NCBI GenBank assembly: GCA_907165065.1
Contig: OU015523.1
Location: 13,949,834-14,013,833, forward strand
DNA: 64,000 nucleotides
Direction of reading: 5' to 3'
Source of the DNA: Caprimulgus europaeus
Taxonomy: Eukaryota; Chordata; Aves; Caprimulgiformes; Caprimulgidae
Part shown: positions 1 to 64,000 of the stretch, piece after piece
Layout of the letters: each line of letters starts with the position of its first letter
How positions within the stretch are numbered: position 1 is the stretch's first letter
Position numbers and translations under genes: made by a program
Notes under the pieces: generated by a model
The model's input: the letters and a program-made list of their open reading frames with translations, nothing else
Databases searched by the model: none
Told to the model about the DNA's origin: nothing

Positions 1-1400
1 AGTGGGGTTTTGGCAGGTGATAACACAAATTTCTTTACAAAAGGCTGTTTTGCTCCTCGCTGCAGAAGGATGCTGAATGTGCCACTGTGGCTGGCAAAGC
101 TGCAGAAAAAAGAGACAGACTAACAAAAAATAAAACACCAAAGACAACGTGTACTGAGGCAAAAGCTTTTATTCCATCTAGAGCTCCATTTTTTGCTTAT
201 AGAACATCAGAAGTTGTTCCACCTGTAGGCTTTGCATCTTCCAGCGACTCGTGTCACGCTGCACTTCAAGCTACGCTGAGCAAGAAGGAAAGGAGAGAGA
301 GTGAGTGAGCGATACAGAGTTGGTACAACACAACAAACTGTTCCAAGGTTTTCTGGCAAGGAAAGCAGTTGTGAACTCTGTTCACGCAGAAGATTTGCAG
401 AGGGATGCTGCTGCGTGGGCAGCACCAGCCTCGGGGTGCGGCCCTCAGCAAGGGCTGGAAGACCTTTCCCAGTAAGAGAGGCAGCTCTCCTGGCCGTGTG
501 CCTGTCCCCGCCAGGCTGGCCATCAGGTGGCGGCAGCGCTCCAGGGAATGGCGAGAGCAGCTCCTCCTTCAGCCCCTTCAGGGAGGGGATTGATTTTTTC
601 ATCAGACCGAGAAGATTTTTGAGTGCCGGGAGAAGAGGTGCGAATCACACGGCTCCCCCGAAAGCAACAAGTCAGCTGAGCTCGGTCTGAAACGCAGACC
701 ACGTGTTGGGCTGCACAAAATGGGAACGAAACCTGTTTCAAAATCCAGCCTTCAGTGTCAGCCTGCTCTAATGGCACCAGCTGACACCTGGAAAAAACAG
801 GTGAGCTTTCAGGTACATCAGCCTCTTCTCCAGTCATTTCTTTGGCTCATGTGTGAGGAAAACGCCTAGTTTCCCAACCTGATCAGCTGATCTAATAGCA
901 GATATTACTGGGTTTTACAAACCACACCTCAAACATACACTTAGGCCATCATAGGTTTTCTGTACATGAGCATTACAAGAACACAGATGTACTCATGGAG
1001 TTGGTGGGAGGAAGAACCATCCTTTGGCATAAACTAAAAGAACCAAAGGAGACCCAGGACTTCATTAAAAGAAGCAGCATCTCACTGAACAACTCTTTGC
1101 TGCAAGGGGCAATTAAAGAAGGTCCTATTGTTTTGTTTATAGGTAACTCACCAGGTCCATGCATGAAGCTCTAGCCAATGTAAGCAAAGAACTATTTGAA
1201 AAAGAGATGGAATTTAGATCAGCCCTGTCAGAGCTTCATCCACACTGCTTATTTCCTGAATCAGAAGCCTTGTCTGACCAGAGCTAAGTAAAGGGCTAAT
1301 TCCTCCTTAAGTTAAAAATAAAAAATAGGTACCTTTGGAAATAGGTGATTGGGTTCATCTTTCTAGCAAGGGATTCCAGATTTTGGTTTGTATTCCTTAC
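1..1400. other. 3' side of the Ig receptor gene; no exon assigned
   Basis: This stretch should contain the cytoplasmic-tail exons of the minus-strand receptor or the intron before them. One strong minus-strand donor (CTG|GTGAGT at 1151) follows a candidate acceptor (TTTTTCAAATAG) and would give a 40-base exon at 1152-1191. Its peptide is hydrophobic and not tail-like, so I do not call it. Nothing else is recognised. Confidence 0.4.
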
Positions 1401-1541
1401 CTTGGTGAGAGCCTTGTCTCATGCAGAGGACACACCTCCTCAGCTGTGGGGTTAAAACAATGATCAGAACCACGACACCTCCGATACCAGCCGCTGCGAC
1501 CCCAATGATGGTTCCAATGGATTCTTCTATACCAAACAAGC
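1401..1541 (-). CDS. Ig receptor exon 3: stalk and transmembrane helix
   Basis: 141 bases, phase 1 to phase 1. The minus-strand acceptor is CATCTCCCCAG|GC and the donor is CCAAG|GTAAGG. It encodes GLFGIEESIGTIIGVAAAGI then GGVVVLIIVLTPQLRRCVLC and MRQGSHQ. Small-residue motifs (GVAAAGIGG) suggest helix packing. Two juxtamembrane cysteines after the RR stop-transfer could be palmitoylated. The phase match and typical spacing link it to the V exon; no intervening exon was seen. Confidence 0.8.
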
Positions 1542-4500
1542 CTGGGGAGATGGGAAGGTAAAGAGAGTAACACAAGACAGATGTCACCCAGGCAAGTGTA
1601 TGCAGTGCAGCCAGCATGTTTTCTGGCAGTGGCTGCAGAGGAAGCTACTTACTATGATATCGATTATGCTGATGTCTTGTCTGACATGAAATCATGGGCT
1701 TCTGCATGGGAGAGACTGTACTGCACTACAGAGCTATTGATTTTTTTCACTCCTTTGTAGGAAGCTGCTATGCTTTCTGGGGATTTTCTGGGGACAAACA
1801 TTTTAGCAGGGCCTGTAGTGATAGGACAAGGGGTAATGGTTTTAAACTGAAAGAGTGTACATTTAAACTAGATATAAGGAAGAAATTTTTTACACTGAGG
1901 GTGGTGAAACATTGGCACAGGCTGCCCAGAGAGGTGGCAGAAGCCCCATCCCTGGAAACATTCAAGGTCAGGCTGGACAAGGCTCTGAGCAACCTTACCT
2001 GGTTGAGGATGTCCCTGCTCACTGCAGAGGAGGTTGGACGAGATGACCTTTAAAGGTCCCTTCCAACCCCAACCATTCTGTGATTCTGTGATTTAGGGAT
2101 AGGCCAACCCCATCTCCCCAGCAATCTCCCTTAACAGATGGATGCTATTGGGATGGCAAAAGCTGCTACTGACCTGATTGGATTTAAAGTGACAGTCTCA
2201 TCCTCCTGGTAGTCATTTTCCCAAGACTCACCCAGGAAGGGTAATAAAAGAATGGTTAAAAAGCCTTCCAGTTTCAACTACAATTACAGTATGCTCAGGC
2301 ATTCATTACATATGAATGGTATGGTTGTATTTAAGCTTCAGTAGAAAATTTGGACAGTTTGGCTGCCATATTCACACAAGCATCGGGCCACCCATTCACA
2401 GGAGTAGCTGCTACTCTGTGCTACTGAGCCAAACGGATGGACATACAGCAGGCCACCAGTAAACCTCCTGCTAGAGGGAGGTATCCTGTAGCTTAAATCC
2501 ACTTCTGGGACTGCTAATATCATCAGGAAAGTGAGGGCAATGAAGGTGCTATAGAACCATTACTTACCTTACTCCAAAATATATGTCATGTGCTTCCTGT
2601 AATGGACAAGTTAACAGAGTCAGCTAATTTCTCCTTTTAATTTTAGATAAGTTTTTGAGCAGTCTGGATTTGTGGCACGTAACATTTCTTTATTAATTGT
2701 ATTTCTCATATTTTCTTGTCCCTTTAATTCAGGCATAGCACAGAAATGATATATTTAATCTTCTCAGGAACACAGAAAGGCAATTACATTGGCCAGGATG
2801 CAGACACTGCAAGAGCAACCTGTGCCACTGAGACTATGAGATCAAACCAACAGGAGACCTCATCAGACACATGGCCAAGCCCTTGCAGAGGGCACTGTTT
2901 TCTTGCCTTGTTAGTGCCACAGTTTAAACTGAGTAGTTTTATAAAAATTAGTAACAGAAGAACTCAGGCTCAAAAGGGCAAAGGCTTGGTGAATCTCAGT
3001 GAGGCTGAAGCTTTGGTAATGAATAAGGGGGAAATGGCACTTGCATAATTTACTCTTGACACAGAAAGTGCTATTTTTTGTTAATTAGATAATAAGATAA
3101 TAAACCTTCTGATGTGTGGATTTGTTAGGACTGGAATGTGTTTAGCCTACATAAAAAGGAAATCTGCTTTGACATTTCCAGCTGATAAAGGCAAAGCAAG
3201 TTATCTCCTTACTTAACACGCCTCATGCCTATTTGTGAGGCTTAAGAAAATATAGCATGGCACTTTTACTGCTACTTCGATTGTAATGTGAATGAAGTTA
3301 AGCAGAAATGATATAATGTGATGATCATGTTTGTTGTGGGATTACTTATGTCATCCAGAGTTAAGGAATGAATATGCAAGTTAGTGGGTTGGAGAGAAAT
3401 AACCTCAGAAAAAAGGAGTTTGGAGCTGTTCCCTGAGATGGTATCTTGACCCCTGTCACTCATGGGGGTCCTGCCAAACAGAGCTGTGAGTACAAGAGAA
3501 TTTGTCTGACTGTTTCACTGACTTTGATTTTAGTGATATAATTATTCCTTTTTTTTGTTTAGTTGTTAATGTCCCTTCTTATAATAATAGCTGTGTGGCT
3601 GTTTATAGAGGTAAGCCCATCAAAATTATCTGGCCTAATGAAAACTATGAGAAATGCGATAGAGCAGTGACACCCCATGACAGCAGGCCCTACCTGCTAG
3701 AGGCCTAATAGGCCAACTTCCCTCTTTCTGCAAGCATGTAGACCAGCTTTGGAGGAGAACGATGGAGAAAAGAAGCAAATAACACCAAATATTACCCAGA
3801 GCCCTCCTGATCCTGAGCTTTGTGCCGTCTCCTGTCACCACCTTCCCATCCGGAAGTGTAACCTCACAGAAATAAACACCATGGTCACTGGCTGTCACAT
3901 TGAGGATCACCAAGGAGGCATCCCCTTGGGACAAGTCTCCACTCATGAAAACTCTGGAATTATTTGGCAAGATGGTCACATTGTTTTCTAGCAGGTCTAT
4001 CTGCCCCTTTTCATCTTCTTTGTACCACTTTACCATCAGGTCAGTCAGGGAGGGACGTTGTGGACTGCTAAAGTGGCAATTTAAGACCACAGTTTCACCC
4101 TCTTTGGCTTTTTCCTTGGCTGGTGTTTGAGTCACCCAAAGGTGCCATGGCTCAGCTGTTGTCAACATCGAAGGCTGTGCTGTTACATGAGTGACAGTTG
4201 CATTCTCCTTGCTTGCACTTCCACCACTAACGCCAACATCTGTACCAGGAAAGAGAAAGAAGAGATGGGTTGAGGGTGATAGGATGACAAACTTCCTGGC
4301 TGCTCCTGAGCTGTGACCAGGGCAAAGAATGGCACCTGGAATAAAGACTCGAGGGTAGTCACTACCATGATAGAGATGCTTTCCCCCATTCCTGCTTAAT
4401 GTTAATGTTAATGTGTACAGATAGGTCTTTTTCTGATCCTCAGTTCCTTTCTACTGCCATACTAGAGGAAGATTAATGTCATTGTCCAATGGCTTTGGGA

Positions 4501-7500
4501 AATTTAGAGTTCATTCAGCCACATTTCTGCTCTTTCTTTCCACTCCAAAAAGTCTCAGGGCATGGTTTTCCTGCCTCATCTGCTTTTGAGGCAAAACAAA
4601 AAATGCATGTCCATTCACATGCAGTAGCTCTGTTCTGAGAAGGACAATGAATGTGTGTGCATCCTAATGCAACTGCCTGCATCCCAAAACACATTGTGAG
4701 CTCCTTAGGAGTTTTGGCATGCACTTCCAGTTCCAGGATAGGAAATCTTGAAATTGTGGGAAGAATCTCCATTGCCAGAGACTAAACCTGCAATAGATGC
4801 CATCAGTGACCTGGGGGATGGCACATCAGCATTCTGCAGGTATTGATAGTGAGGGTGACATCTATTCTCTGTGAAGGGACCACATTGTCCAGCTACATTT
4901 TGTTAGAAAAATATGGACAATGTGCCTGTAGTAGAGAGGTAAACCTGCCTTCTCCCACTGAGCTGCTAATCATAGTATCAAACAGCCTTGAGCTAAGGGT
5001 AGCGTGAGTGGATCTCATTTCTGGAAACGAGTCTAGGCTCAGAAGATGAGAGGAATAGTCTGTCTCAAAAAGAGGCAAAGCCAAACTCTCAAAAATAAAT
5101 CAACAGCTGTTGCTGAGAAAGAGTTCACACCAATTTTTTGAAAAGTTTCTTCTGCTGTTTTATTTTCTTCAAGTGAAATAGCCTCCCTTCATACTAGTTG
5201 GTGCCCTCTCAAGGACTTTGGACCATCCACAGTGAAGGTCTTGATTTTCCATTGTCTTGAGTCTTTCACTGCCATCCAAAGGGTGTGAAAAAGCTATTGT
5301 CTGGATCTCCTAAAGCTTCACAATGACAATAGCCACTCTATGCTCAGGGACAAAAATCTCAAGGCAATGGAAAGCCAAACCCCTTCGTGATCTGTTTGAG
5401 AGTTGCTTGAATGGCTCCTCTAGGCATGCTTGTACACAAAATCACAGTTGTATTCATAGTTGTTATTATTATTTATGACTCACATGAGAGTGGCACTGAC
5501 AATTTCTGTCAGAGAGCAGGGCTCTGTTGTTCTAGGTGCCTTATAAAAGCACAGGGTATAGAGCTTAAATACCAGATGAGAGGTAACTCATGGATGCAAA
5601 AATATAGAAAATATAAACTGTCTCTAAAACCAGGCAACAACAAAGCATGTGAAAAACCTTCAGACCTGTTTGGTGCTCCATGCTTTTACCTCAAAGTCAA
5701 CATTTTGGCCTTGTAACTGGAACACCGATCCATGGGAATTGGATGCCTGAGAATTAGGGATCCAAATATTACTGTAGTTCTGGATCCTGTCCCCTAAAAC
5801 AAGTCCTTATTAAAGATATTGGATGAAATATTATCCTCATGTTCGTACATAATCTTACTGATGAGCCCACTGGAGCTCCTCAGGGGACACCTGAGGTCCA
5901 GATTTTCCCTTTCCAATTAGACAGGAGTGTATCAATGCAGCAGTCATAGGTGTTGAAGTAGCTTGACAAGGTACTTTGACTTTGAAGTATAGCTGAAATA
6001 CTCGGAAAGGCTGATGGTAGCTTAACATATTACAGTCTTTGTGCATCAAATACTCTGATGTGATATAGTTGGTTATTTGATAATTTGAGCAGTTTTGTCA
6101 TGAGTATTTAATCTCTGTTCATTAACCATTATCTCCACTGGATACTGCTGCTTTAGCTAGAGCAGCATGTGCTATTGCTATCTTGTTTTCAAGGAATGGC
6201 CACAGAATTTCTTCTCCACTATAGTTATTCCAGCCTTACCACACACCCCCCCTGCACCACAATTATAATTTTATTCCTTTTAGTGGTGTAAAAGGTATGG
6301 TTTTTACACAGTCATTTGGTGGCACAGAGAACAAAACTGAGCAGGAACAATGTTCTTTGATGTCGCTTCTGTTCAAAACGAGTTTTATTTGCACCTCCTA
6401 CCATGAAATAACTGGCCCTGTCATCTGTGTTATCCCACATCTTTGGTTCAATACATATCATGTAACTTACAGCCAATTAGAAATATAAAAAGGCAAGAGG
6501 AGCAGGCTGTATCGTTTCACCTCTGCTCTGTTTGGGGGTTTCACTAAGGTCACAGCACAGCCTCTATTTTTCGTTCTTCCTTTCTTTCTTTCTTTCTTTT
6601 TCTTTTGTAAGGTTGCAAAACTGGAACATAGTAGGTCACTGGTATTCAAATACACAATGCCCTTATCATATTGGCATCTGGGAGCATACCATGCCAAATG
6701 CCTTGTTGACTGTGCTTCAAAGCTTTTTTTAAGTCAATCGTTTCATTAGCAGAGTGATGTGTAGGTCCCCTGTCATGCGGGTTGTAGGGCTCAGTCCCAG
6801 TGGAGAGGAACACAAAGCTTTTGAGTGAAAGCACTTGAGCTAGACAGCGTACAGAGAAATACAGCATGGATGATCTTGTCCTGACCTGGAAAAATGATTA
6901 GATGATCTAACAGGTCATTGTCATATGAAGTCGGTAGTTCATGGCCAGTTTTCAACCATGAGGGGAGAAAGCTCTCTGAGACTCACTGTAATGTGACAAT
7001 GTGCTCCACATTTGCCAGTACTAACAGGGCACCTACTAAGCCATCAGCCTCCCCTTTTCGTCATCTGCAGGTTGATACTTTCCTATGTAAGGCCATATCA
7101 TGTGGCTGTGAATGAGAAATACACACAGCAGGCTTGAGCAGCGGAGAGGACAAAAGGGAAAAATAAAATATACCTCTGTTCTCTTCCAGTCCTGGAACCT
7201 CTAACTTACTCTTTTGTGCCTGGAATAAACCCAAGCAGCCCTGCAAGCTTCTTCTGCCAGCTGCCAACAACATCAGGGAACCAAAATGGTGGGTGGAGGT
7301 CAGTGCAAAATTTGCCCTTTCTAGTTGAGCCTCCTCTCTTTTCTTCACACTCAACAGATGGAGGAGAGGTTGAGGGCAAACAGGGCTCAATTTCCAATCC
7401 ACATAAAAATCCTCTCATGCTAGAATGATCGTCTTTCAGATGGTTTTGTTGCTTTTAGAGCTCAACTTCACACTCAGCTCGTGTCATGAGGGTGCTATAC

Positions 7501-8009
7501 AAGCTGTATCCAGCTCCCAGTCCTCTGTTTAAGTGATCAATGACTGCACATTGTTCATCTTAATTTATATGACTTTTGCCCTGGGCTGAGGTTGGCTTTA
7601 GCAAATGGATATGAATAACTACCTTGTGATAATAACCGGTTGCTAATGCATCAGAGAACCAAAATAGAAATGAAGCTTCTAGCAATGATAATACACAGCC
7701 TTTCTTCTTGAAAAAGATTGGCAAACATACCCTTTCTGAACATTTCTATGAACTAAGCAGGAAGGTATTTATAAAGAAAAGTATGTTTTAATGCAGTGCA
7801 CAACACTAGATATAGTTTTCCTGCATCCTGAGGAAGCCCTCAGTGGAAAATTGCTTTTTGAAACAAAGAACATAACATCTCAAGTCAAACTCTAGGAATA
7901 AGCTGTATTTCTTCTAATTAAGGAAGGTGGTTTAGTACTCACCCACCAGCAAGAAGAAGAGGAATGAAGACACTGCAGATCTATAGAGCTTCTCAATGTG
8001 CTGGCTCAT
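1401..8009 (-). CDS. Single V-set Ig-domain membrane receptor, NCR3-like in its V domain (tail unresolved)
   Basis: Three minus-strand exons join with phase-1 introns: signal 8009-7943, V domain 4239-3796, membrane 1541-1401. The predicted precursor has a signal peptide (residues 1 to about 22), a 30-residue Thr/Ser-containing lead, a V-set domain, then a hydrophobic helix at about 179-200. In the V domain I see Cys77, Trp94 in VKWYKE, and DHGVYFC with Cys147. It closes with GDGT (159-162), like a J segment. N-glycosylation sites are at N35, N109, N115 and N136. LWVTQTP and the GDGT-K-L ending resemble NCR3 (NKp30). TIGIT, CD28H (TMIGD2) and other VJ-type receptors are alternatives. Unlike NCR3, the helix has no charged residue for pairing with a signalling chain. 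The cytoplasmic part ends here at RRCVLCMRQGSHQ; no ITIM or stop exon was found. Exact orthology is unknown to me. Confidence 0.75.
1806..2092 (+). mobile_element. CR1 LINE 3' end fragment
   Basis: About 290 bases match the 3' part of avian CR1. They include GGACAAGGGGTAATGG, a run around ATATAAGGAAGAAA, CAGGCTGCCCAGAGAGGT, then GGTTGGACGAGATGACC. It ends in CCATTCTGTGATTCTGTG. It is 5' truncated, as nearly all CR1 copies are. It lies antisense to the receptor, in the intron between the membrane and V exons. Confidence 0.93.
2093..3795. other. Intron of the Ig receptor, unremarkable
   Basis: This is AT-rich intron between the membrane and V exons. Open frames are short and show no homology I recognise. 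No repeat or RNA gene is seen. Confidence 0.6.
3796..4239 (-). CDS. Ig receptor exon 2: V-set domain with J-like end
   Basis: 444 bases, phase 1 to phase 1. The minus-strand acceptor is CTGGTACAG|AT and the donor is TCTGG|GTAATA. It begins DVGVSGGSASKENATVTHVT. The V-set core follows: ETVVLNCHF, LMVKWYKED, SRVFMSGDLSQGDASLVIL, and DHGVYFCEV, with 69 residues between the cysteines. Translation stays open across the whole exon and the canonical residues are intact, so it is not a pseudogene exon. Confidence 0.88.
4240..7942. other. Intron of the Ig receptor between signal and V exons
   Basis: A 3.7-kb intron on the minus strand. Apart from one pyrimidine microsatellite near 6580 it is ordinary AT-rich sequence. 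A second Ig domain was looked for and not found, so the receptor appears to have one. Confidence 0.6.
6578..6606 (+). repeat. TTTC microsatellite
   Basis: About seven TTTC units, slightly imperfect, lie in the receptor's first intron. They read GAAA on the receptor strand. Confidence 0.9.
7943..8009 (-). CDS. Ig receptor exon 1: signal peptide
   Basis: 67 bases on the minus strand from ATG 8009 to a strong donor GG|GTGAGT at 7942. It encodes MSQHIEKLYRSAVSSFLFFL then LV, ending in phase 1. A basic start followed by a hydrophobic SSFLFFLLV core fits a signal peptide. The frame is open upstream to an ATG at 8276, but that longer form would bury the signal. Confidence 0.75.
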
Positions 8010-10829
8010 ATTTGCTGAAGTATATGGTCTCAACGTCTCTCCGGCCGGTAGTACGGACAAAAAAAACATGTGTGTGTTATTGCAATAGGACCTCGCATTC
8101 TGTCCAGTGAATGTCACACTTCCTAAAGTTACCACAGCTTTGAGCTCACAGTGCTCTGCCTGCTGCCTGGATGACAGACACGTTTGAAGTGACAACAATG
8201 ACTTCCCGGGGGCTGTTCTGATCTCTCCCAGAGAAGATGCCGAAAATGCTTTGAGAGCAGAGCAAAGATAATCCATTATTTTTTTGCATAGGCCATGTAC
8301 AATCCAAAACTTTGGGCTGAGTACAGAATATCCAGATATTCAAAAGGAGACCTCTCTTCTGCTGAAACTCTCTAGTGGAAGTGAGAAGGGAAAGAGCATC
8401 AGCTGCATTTTCTGAGCAGCTGTACTCATATCTGCCTAATGCACCATGGAAGGAAGTTGCAGGAATTCAATACGTTTGTGGTTATACCCACACGGTGTTT
8501 ATAGGTAAGATGCACCCCCCAAAGTATTTTTTTTTTTCAGTGCAGAACAAATCCTTATTCACCAAAAGCTGATTACTTAAACTCAATTTAAGTAAAGCTC
8601 ATCTATGCCACCAGGGTGGAGGGGAAAACTGCTAAAGCGGGTGACCAGTAAGCACAACTGGCAGGTGTGCTCTAGCATGGAACATCTGGGCTTGCACAAA
8701 GGTACGTACACAGCTCTGTTTTGTAGGAAGACCTCCAGCAGCTCCAAACCCTTCACCTGCAGCATCCAGCCCTGCCAGCTCTGTGCTACTGCTGCATCAA
8801 GGGCTACACATCCCACACTGAAACCAAAACACAGTGCTTTCTAGCTACTAAGAAGAAAATTAACTCTGTCCTAGCAAAACCAGGACACGTGTGACACTCT
8901 CCCTAGCTGGCTGACTCCTTTTCCTTCAGTTATGGGATTAGGGATTACGGCACACCTTTCCAGAAGCCTGTTGGCTTTATCTAATGATTTTGTTCAACTT
9001 TTGGACTCTTCAGATAATGGAACTGTACTTGAGTATCCAGTAAAGACTCAATTCCACATCTATTAAAACACAAAGCACAGTTCCGCTGAGAGAGGCATGA
9101 GTATTTCTGCTGTTCTTCATATCTGAAATCAAAGTGGACCCACAAAAAGCCCCCATCACACCATGAGGAAATCTGTCCTCATGCTACAATCATATGGCTT
9201 TCTTGAACATGCTTTTAATAAATTCTGTGATCTGCATCTTTGCATGTGGATGCTCCACAATAACTGTTTCAAGAAATTCCACATCTGACTTGACAAACTG
9301 TGCTGACCAAAAATGCCAAGAGGAACAACCCATTCCTTGAGTGACCACTTGTTGCTCTAGCTTTGATGTGGTGACACCTGTATCAGTGAAAGCAGGATAG
9401 GCTAGAGGGAATACAGCTAAAGGAATCTAAAAGGCAAACATTTCTTCCCTCAAATGGGTTGAGAGAGTGGGAATACCTGGGATTACCAGGCAGGAATCAC
9501 TCCGAAGTAAACGATATATTAAGAAGGGAACTGGGACCGAGTGTAAAGCAACCTAACACTTCAGTAGAAAGCTGGGAGGTAGATTGTGAGGGTCTTCTGA
9601 AGGAAGTGTTAGCGAGCAAAACCAAAACATCTATGAAAGGGAAAAGTTAAGAGGAGACAAAAACAATAAAGAGTTTGAAGAGGGAATAACCAGTAAAGTC
9701 AAAGACACCTGGCAGATCAAGAGGAACTGGGACCGAGTTACTGGCTTAGAGTACTGGCTGTGACTGTGTGTCTGAGAAGTCAGCGTGGGAAGATGGAGCT
9801 GGACCAAAGGCATTCCAAACAGTGTCTGATTTAAACCCAAGTATTTGGTGTGTTTCTAAAAAAACCCCTTCAAGTGTGTTGTGATGGACATACTGCTGTT
9901 GTTCCTGCAAAAGCTGTTTATGTTAATTTCATTCTGTAATTGCAATTATGTTGTGAATCCTCCATTAAATAGGATGTTCCTGAGGAAAACTGTCAGGTCA
10001 GGCAGCTTTTAACAGAGGGAATACAAAAGGGTTTTAGTGTTGCTGGCAGCCATCAGTTGAATACGAAGCTTCTCCCACTTGGATAACCCAATATGATTCA
10101 GAGAGAATCCCAACTTTTGGACAAAAAGTAAAGTGGTCCCCTGATTGTTGTTTAGAAAAGCGTGAAAAATTTGACTTTCAGAGGTCCAAATCAAGAAAGC
10201 AAGCAAGAAAAAATAAATAAAACCCACATTTGTTTTTATACCTTCTTGTAAATTTTGGAGACTCGCGGTCAGTGGTGTTACAGCTGTCCTATTTGGGCTG
10301 ATGGCTGGGAGGGGATGTCAGCCATGGGGACTTCTGTCCACCTTTGCTAATGCACCAGTGGGCAGGTATCGCAGGGCTCAGAAATGTTCCTTCAGGGAGA
10401 GCCTCAACCCACTTTTTGGGGAAAAATTCAGAGAAAAGGGACAGCAGAAAGAAATAGCGCTACTACACCAGGCTGCTCTACTGCTCCTTCCCTTGGCTAC
10501 CCATCCATCCATCCCTTCTCATTAATGTGTCCCAGCCAGCCACCCAGCAAGCCAGAGGTTTCTTTTAATGTCAAAGGGCTTTTTTTTTTCCTGCCAGGTG
10601 TCCTGAGGGCACAAATCTCCAAGCCATCATTGCTCCCGCTGGGTCCCCAGATTTGAGGGGCACCATTGGGTGCTGTCTAACTTGGAGGAGAGCAGCTTTG
10701 CAAACCCCTGGGTGCTCACAGCTTGGGCAGATACCACTTGGCGTTGCTCAGGAACTTTAAAAACGAGAGACTGGATTTCCCGAGATGAATCCCACAGCAT
10801 TGACTCCGTTTATTTCACCCCCCCATCCC
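8010..10829. other. Intergenic region between the two head-to-head genes
   Basis: This runs from the receptor's signal exon to the GRAMD1C CpG island and should hold the receptor's 5' UTR and promoter. No TATA box or CpG island stands near 8,010, so that promoter was not placed. A run at 9,460-9,830 is open in short frames without recognisable homology. Confidence 0.5.
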
Positions 10830-11538
10830 CGCTCGGCCTGCAGCCAGCCCACAGTGCAGCGGGGCAGAGCCCGGCCTCCGCCGGCCCCTCTCCAAACACC
10901 CGCGGGACAGGGCGGCACAGCCCGCTCCGGGCACGCCGGCGGCGGCTGCGGACGGGGGAGATCTGGCCCTGGCCGGACGAGGGATCTGGCCCTGGCCGAC
11001 CCCTCCGACCGCGACTTCTCCCGGCAGCGCAGGAGGGCCCGGGTTGCCGGAGGAGCGCGCAGCAGCGGGCGGGCTTTCCTTCCCATCTCCCCCTCTAGGT
11101 GTCCCCCTGGAGCGGCCTCTCGGCCGTATTTTCCGTTGAACCCCAAACCCCCCTCGTTAGATTTAGGAAACGCTTTTGCTGCCCCGAGGCTGTTTAACCG
11201 AACGCCGGGGCTGGACGTAAGGAGAGGGTGGCGGGCTGAGGGGCTTCCCCTCAGCTAACACCGCCCCAACCCCCCGCCTGACTCCCCGCAGCCGGGAGTT
11301 TCTTCTGCTACAGCTCTCAAAACTTTCCACCGGCTCTGAGGAGGTTTCGTGATTAACCCTTCTGGAAGCCGCTGAAGCTTTCCTGAGCTACCCGAGGAGG
11401 GGATCAGAGGCCCCGCGGCCCTCTCCGCCCCCTTCGCCCGGCTTTCCGTCCTCAGGACCAGCGGTACCGCTCGCCCTTGGCAACCGCCTCCCGCCCCGGG
11501 TCCGCGCCCCGCGGCCCGGCCGGCGCCTGCCCCTTTAA

Positions 11539-64000
<52,462 letters not shown>

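Noticed and set aside
523-837. A minus-strand open frame considered as the receptor's tail exon
   Set aside because: No acceptor in the required phase with a good pyrimidine tract, and no tyrosine motif.
1152-1191. A possible 40-base cytoplasmic exon of the receptor with a good minus-strand donor
   Set aside because: The translated peptide is hydrophobic and unlike a cytoplasmic tail, and the phase leads nowhere I could follow.

Overview
The window is vertebrate nuclear DNA, most likely from a bird. It carries fragments of chicken-repeat-1 (CR1) LINE 3' ends, recognised by the conserved tail that finishes in a run resembling ATTCTGTGATTCTG. It has compact intron-exon genes with GT-AG introns, two CpG islands, and no bacterial or viral gene organisation. 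Nearly all long open frames are chance frames in introns or in the GC-rich islands. The real coding sequence lies in short exons, which I assembled by splice phase and homology.

Left part (about 1-8,300, minus strand): three phase-matched exons of an immune-type receptor. They are a signal-peptide exon at 7,943-8,009, a single V-set immunoglobulin exon with a J-like GDGT motif at 3,796-4,239, and a transmembrane exon at 1,401-1,541. The cytoplasmic tail was not resolved and probably lies below 1,400 or outside the window. A CR1 fragment sits in the intron between the V and membrane exons.

Middle (10,830-12,370): a strong CpG island with GC boxes. It marks the promoter and first exon of the second gene, which is head-to-head with the receptor.

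Right part (11,539-64,000, plus strand): GRAMD1C (Aster-C), an ER-anchored sterol-transfer protein. Seventeen exons were placed; the last is cut by the window end. They encode about 594 residues: a divergent N-terminus, the GRAM domain (exons 3-6), a linker (exons 7-9), the VASt/ASTER sterol-binding domain (exons 10-13), a basic linker (exon 14) and the transmembrane helix (exons 15-16). All donors, acceptors and phases fit. A second CpG island with a G-quadruplex motif lies in intron 6 just before exon 7, suggesting an internal promoter for a GRAM-less short form. Intron 11 holds a CR1 with another CR1 3' end inserted in it.

The two genes are not obviously related in function; they share only the intergenic region. 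No tRNA, rRNA, CRISPR, operon or complete mobile element was seen.
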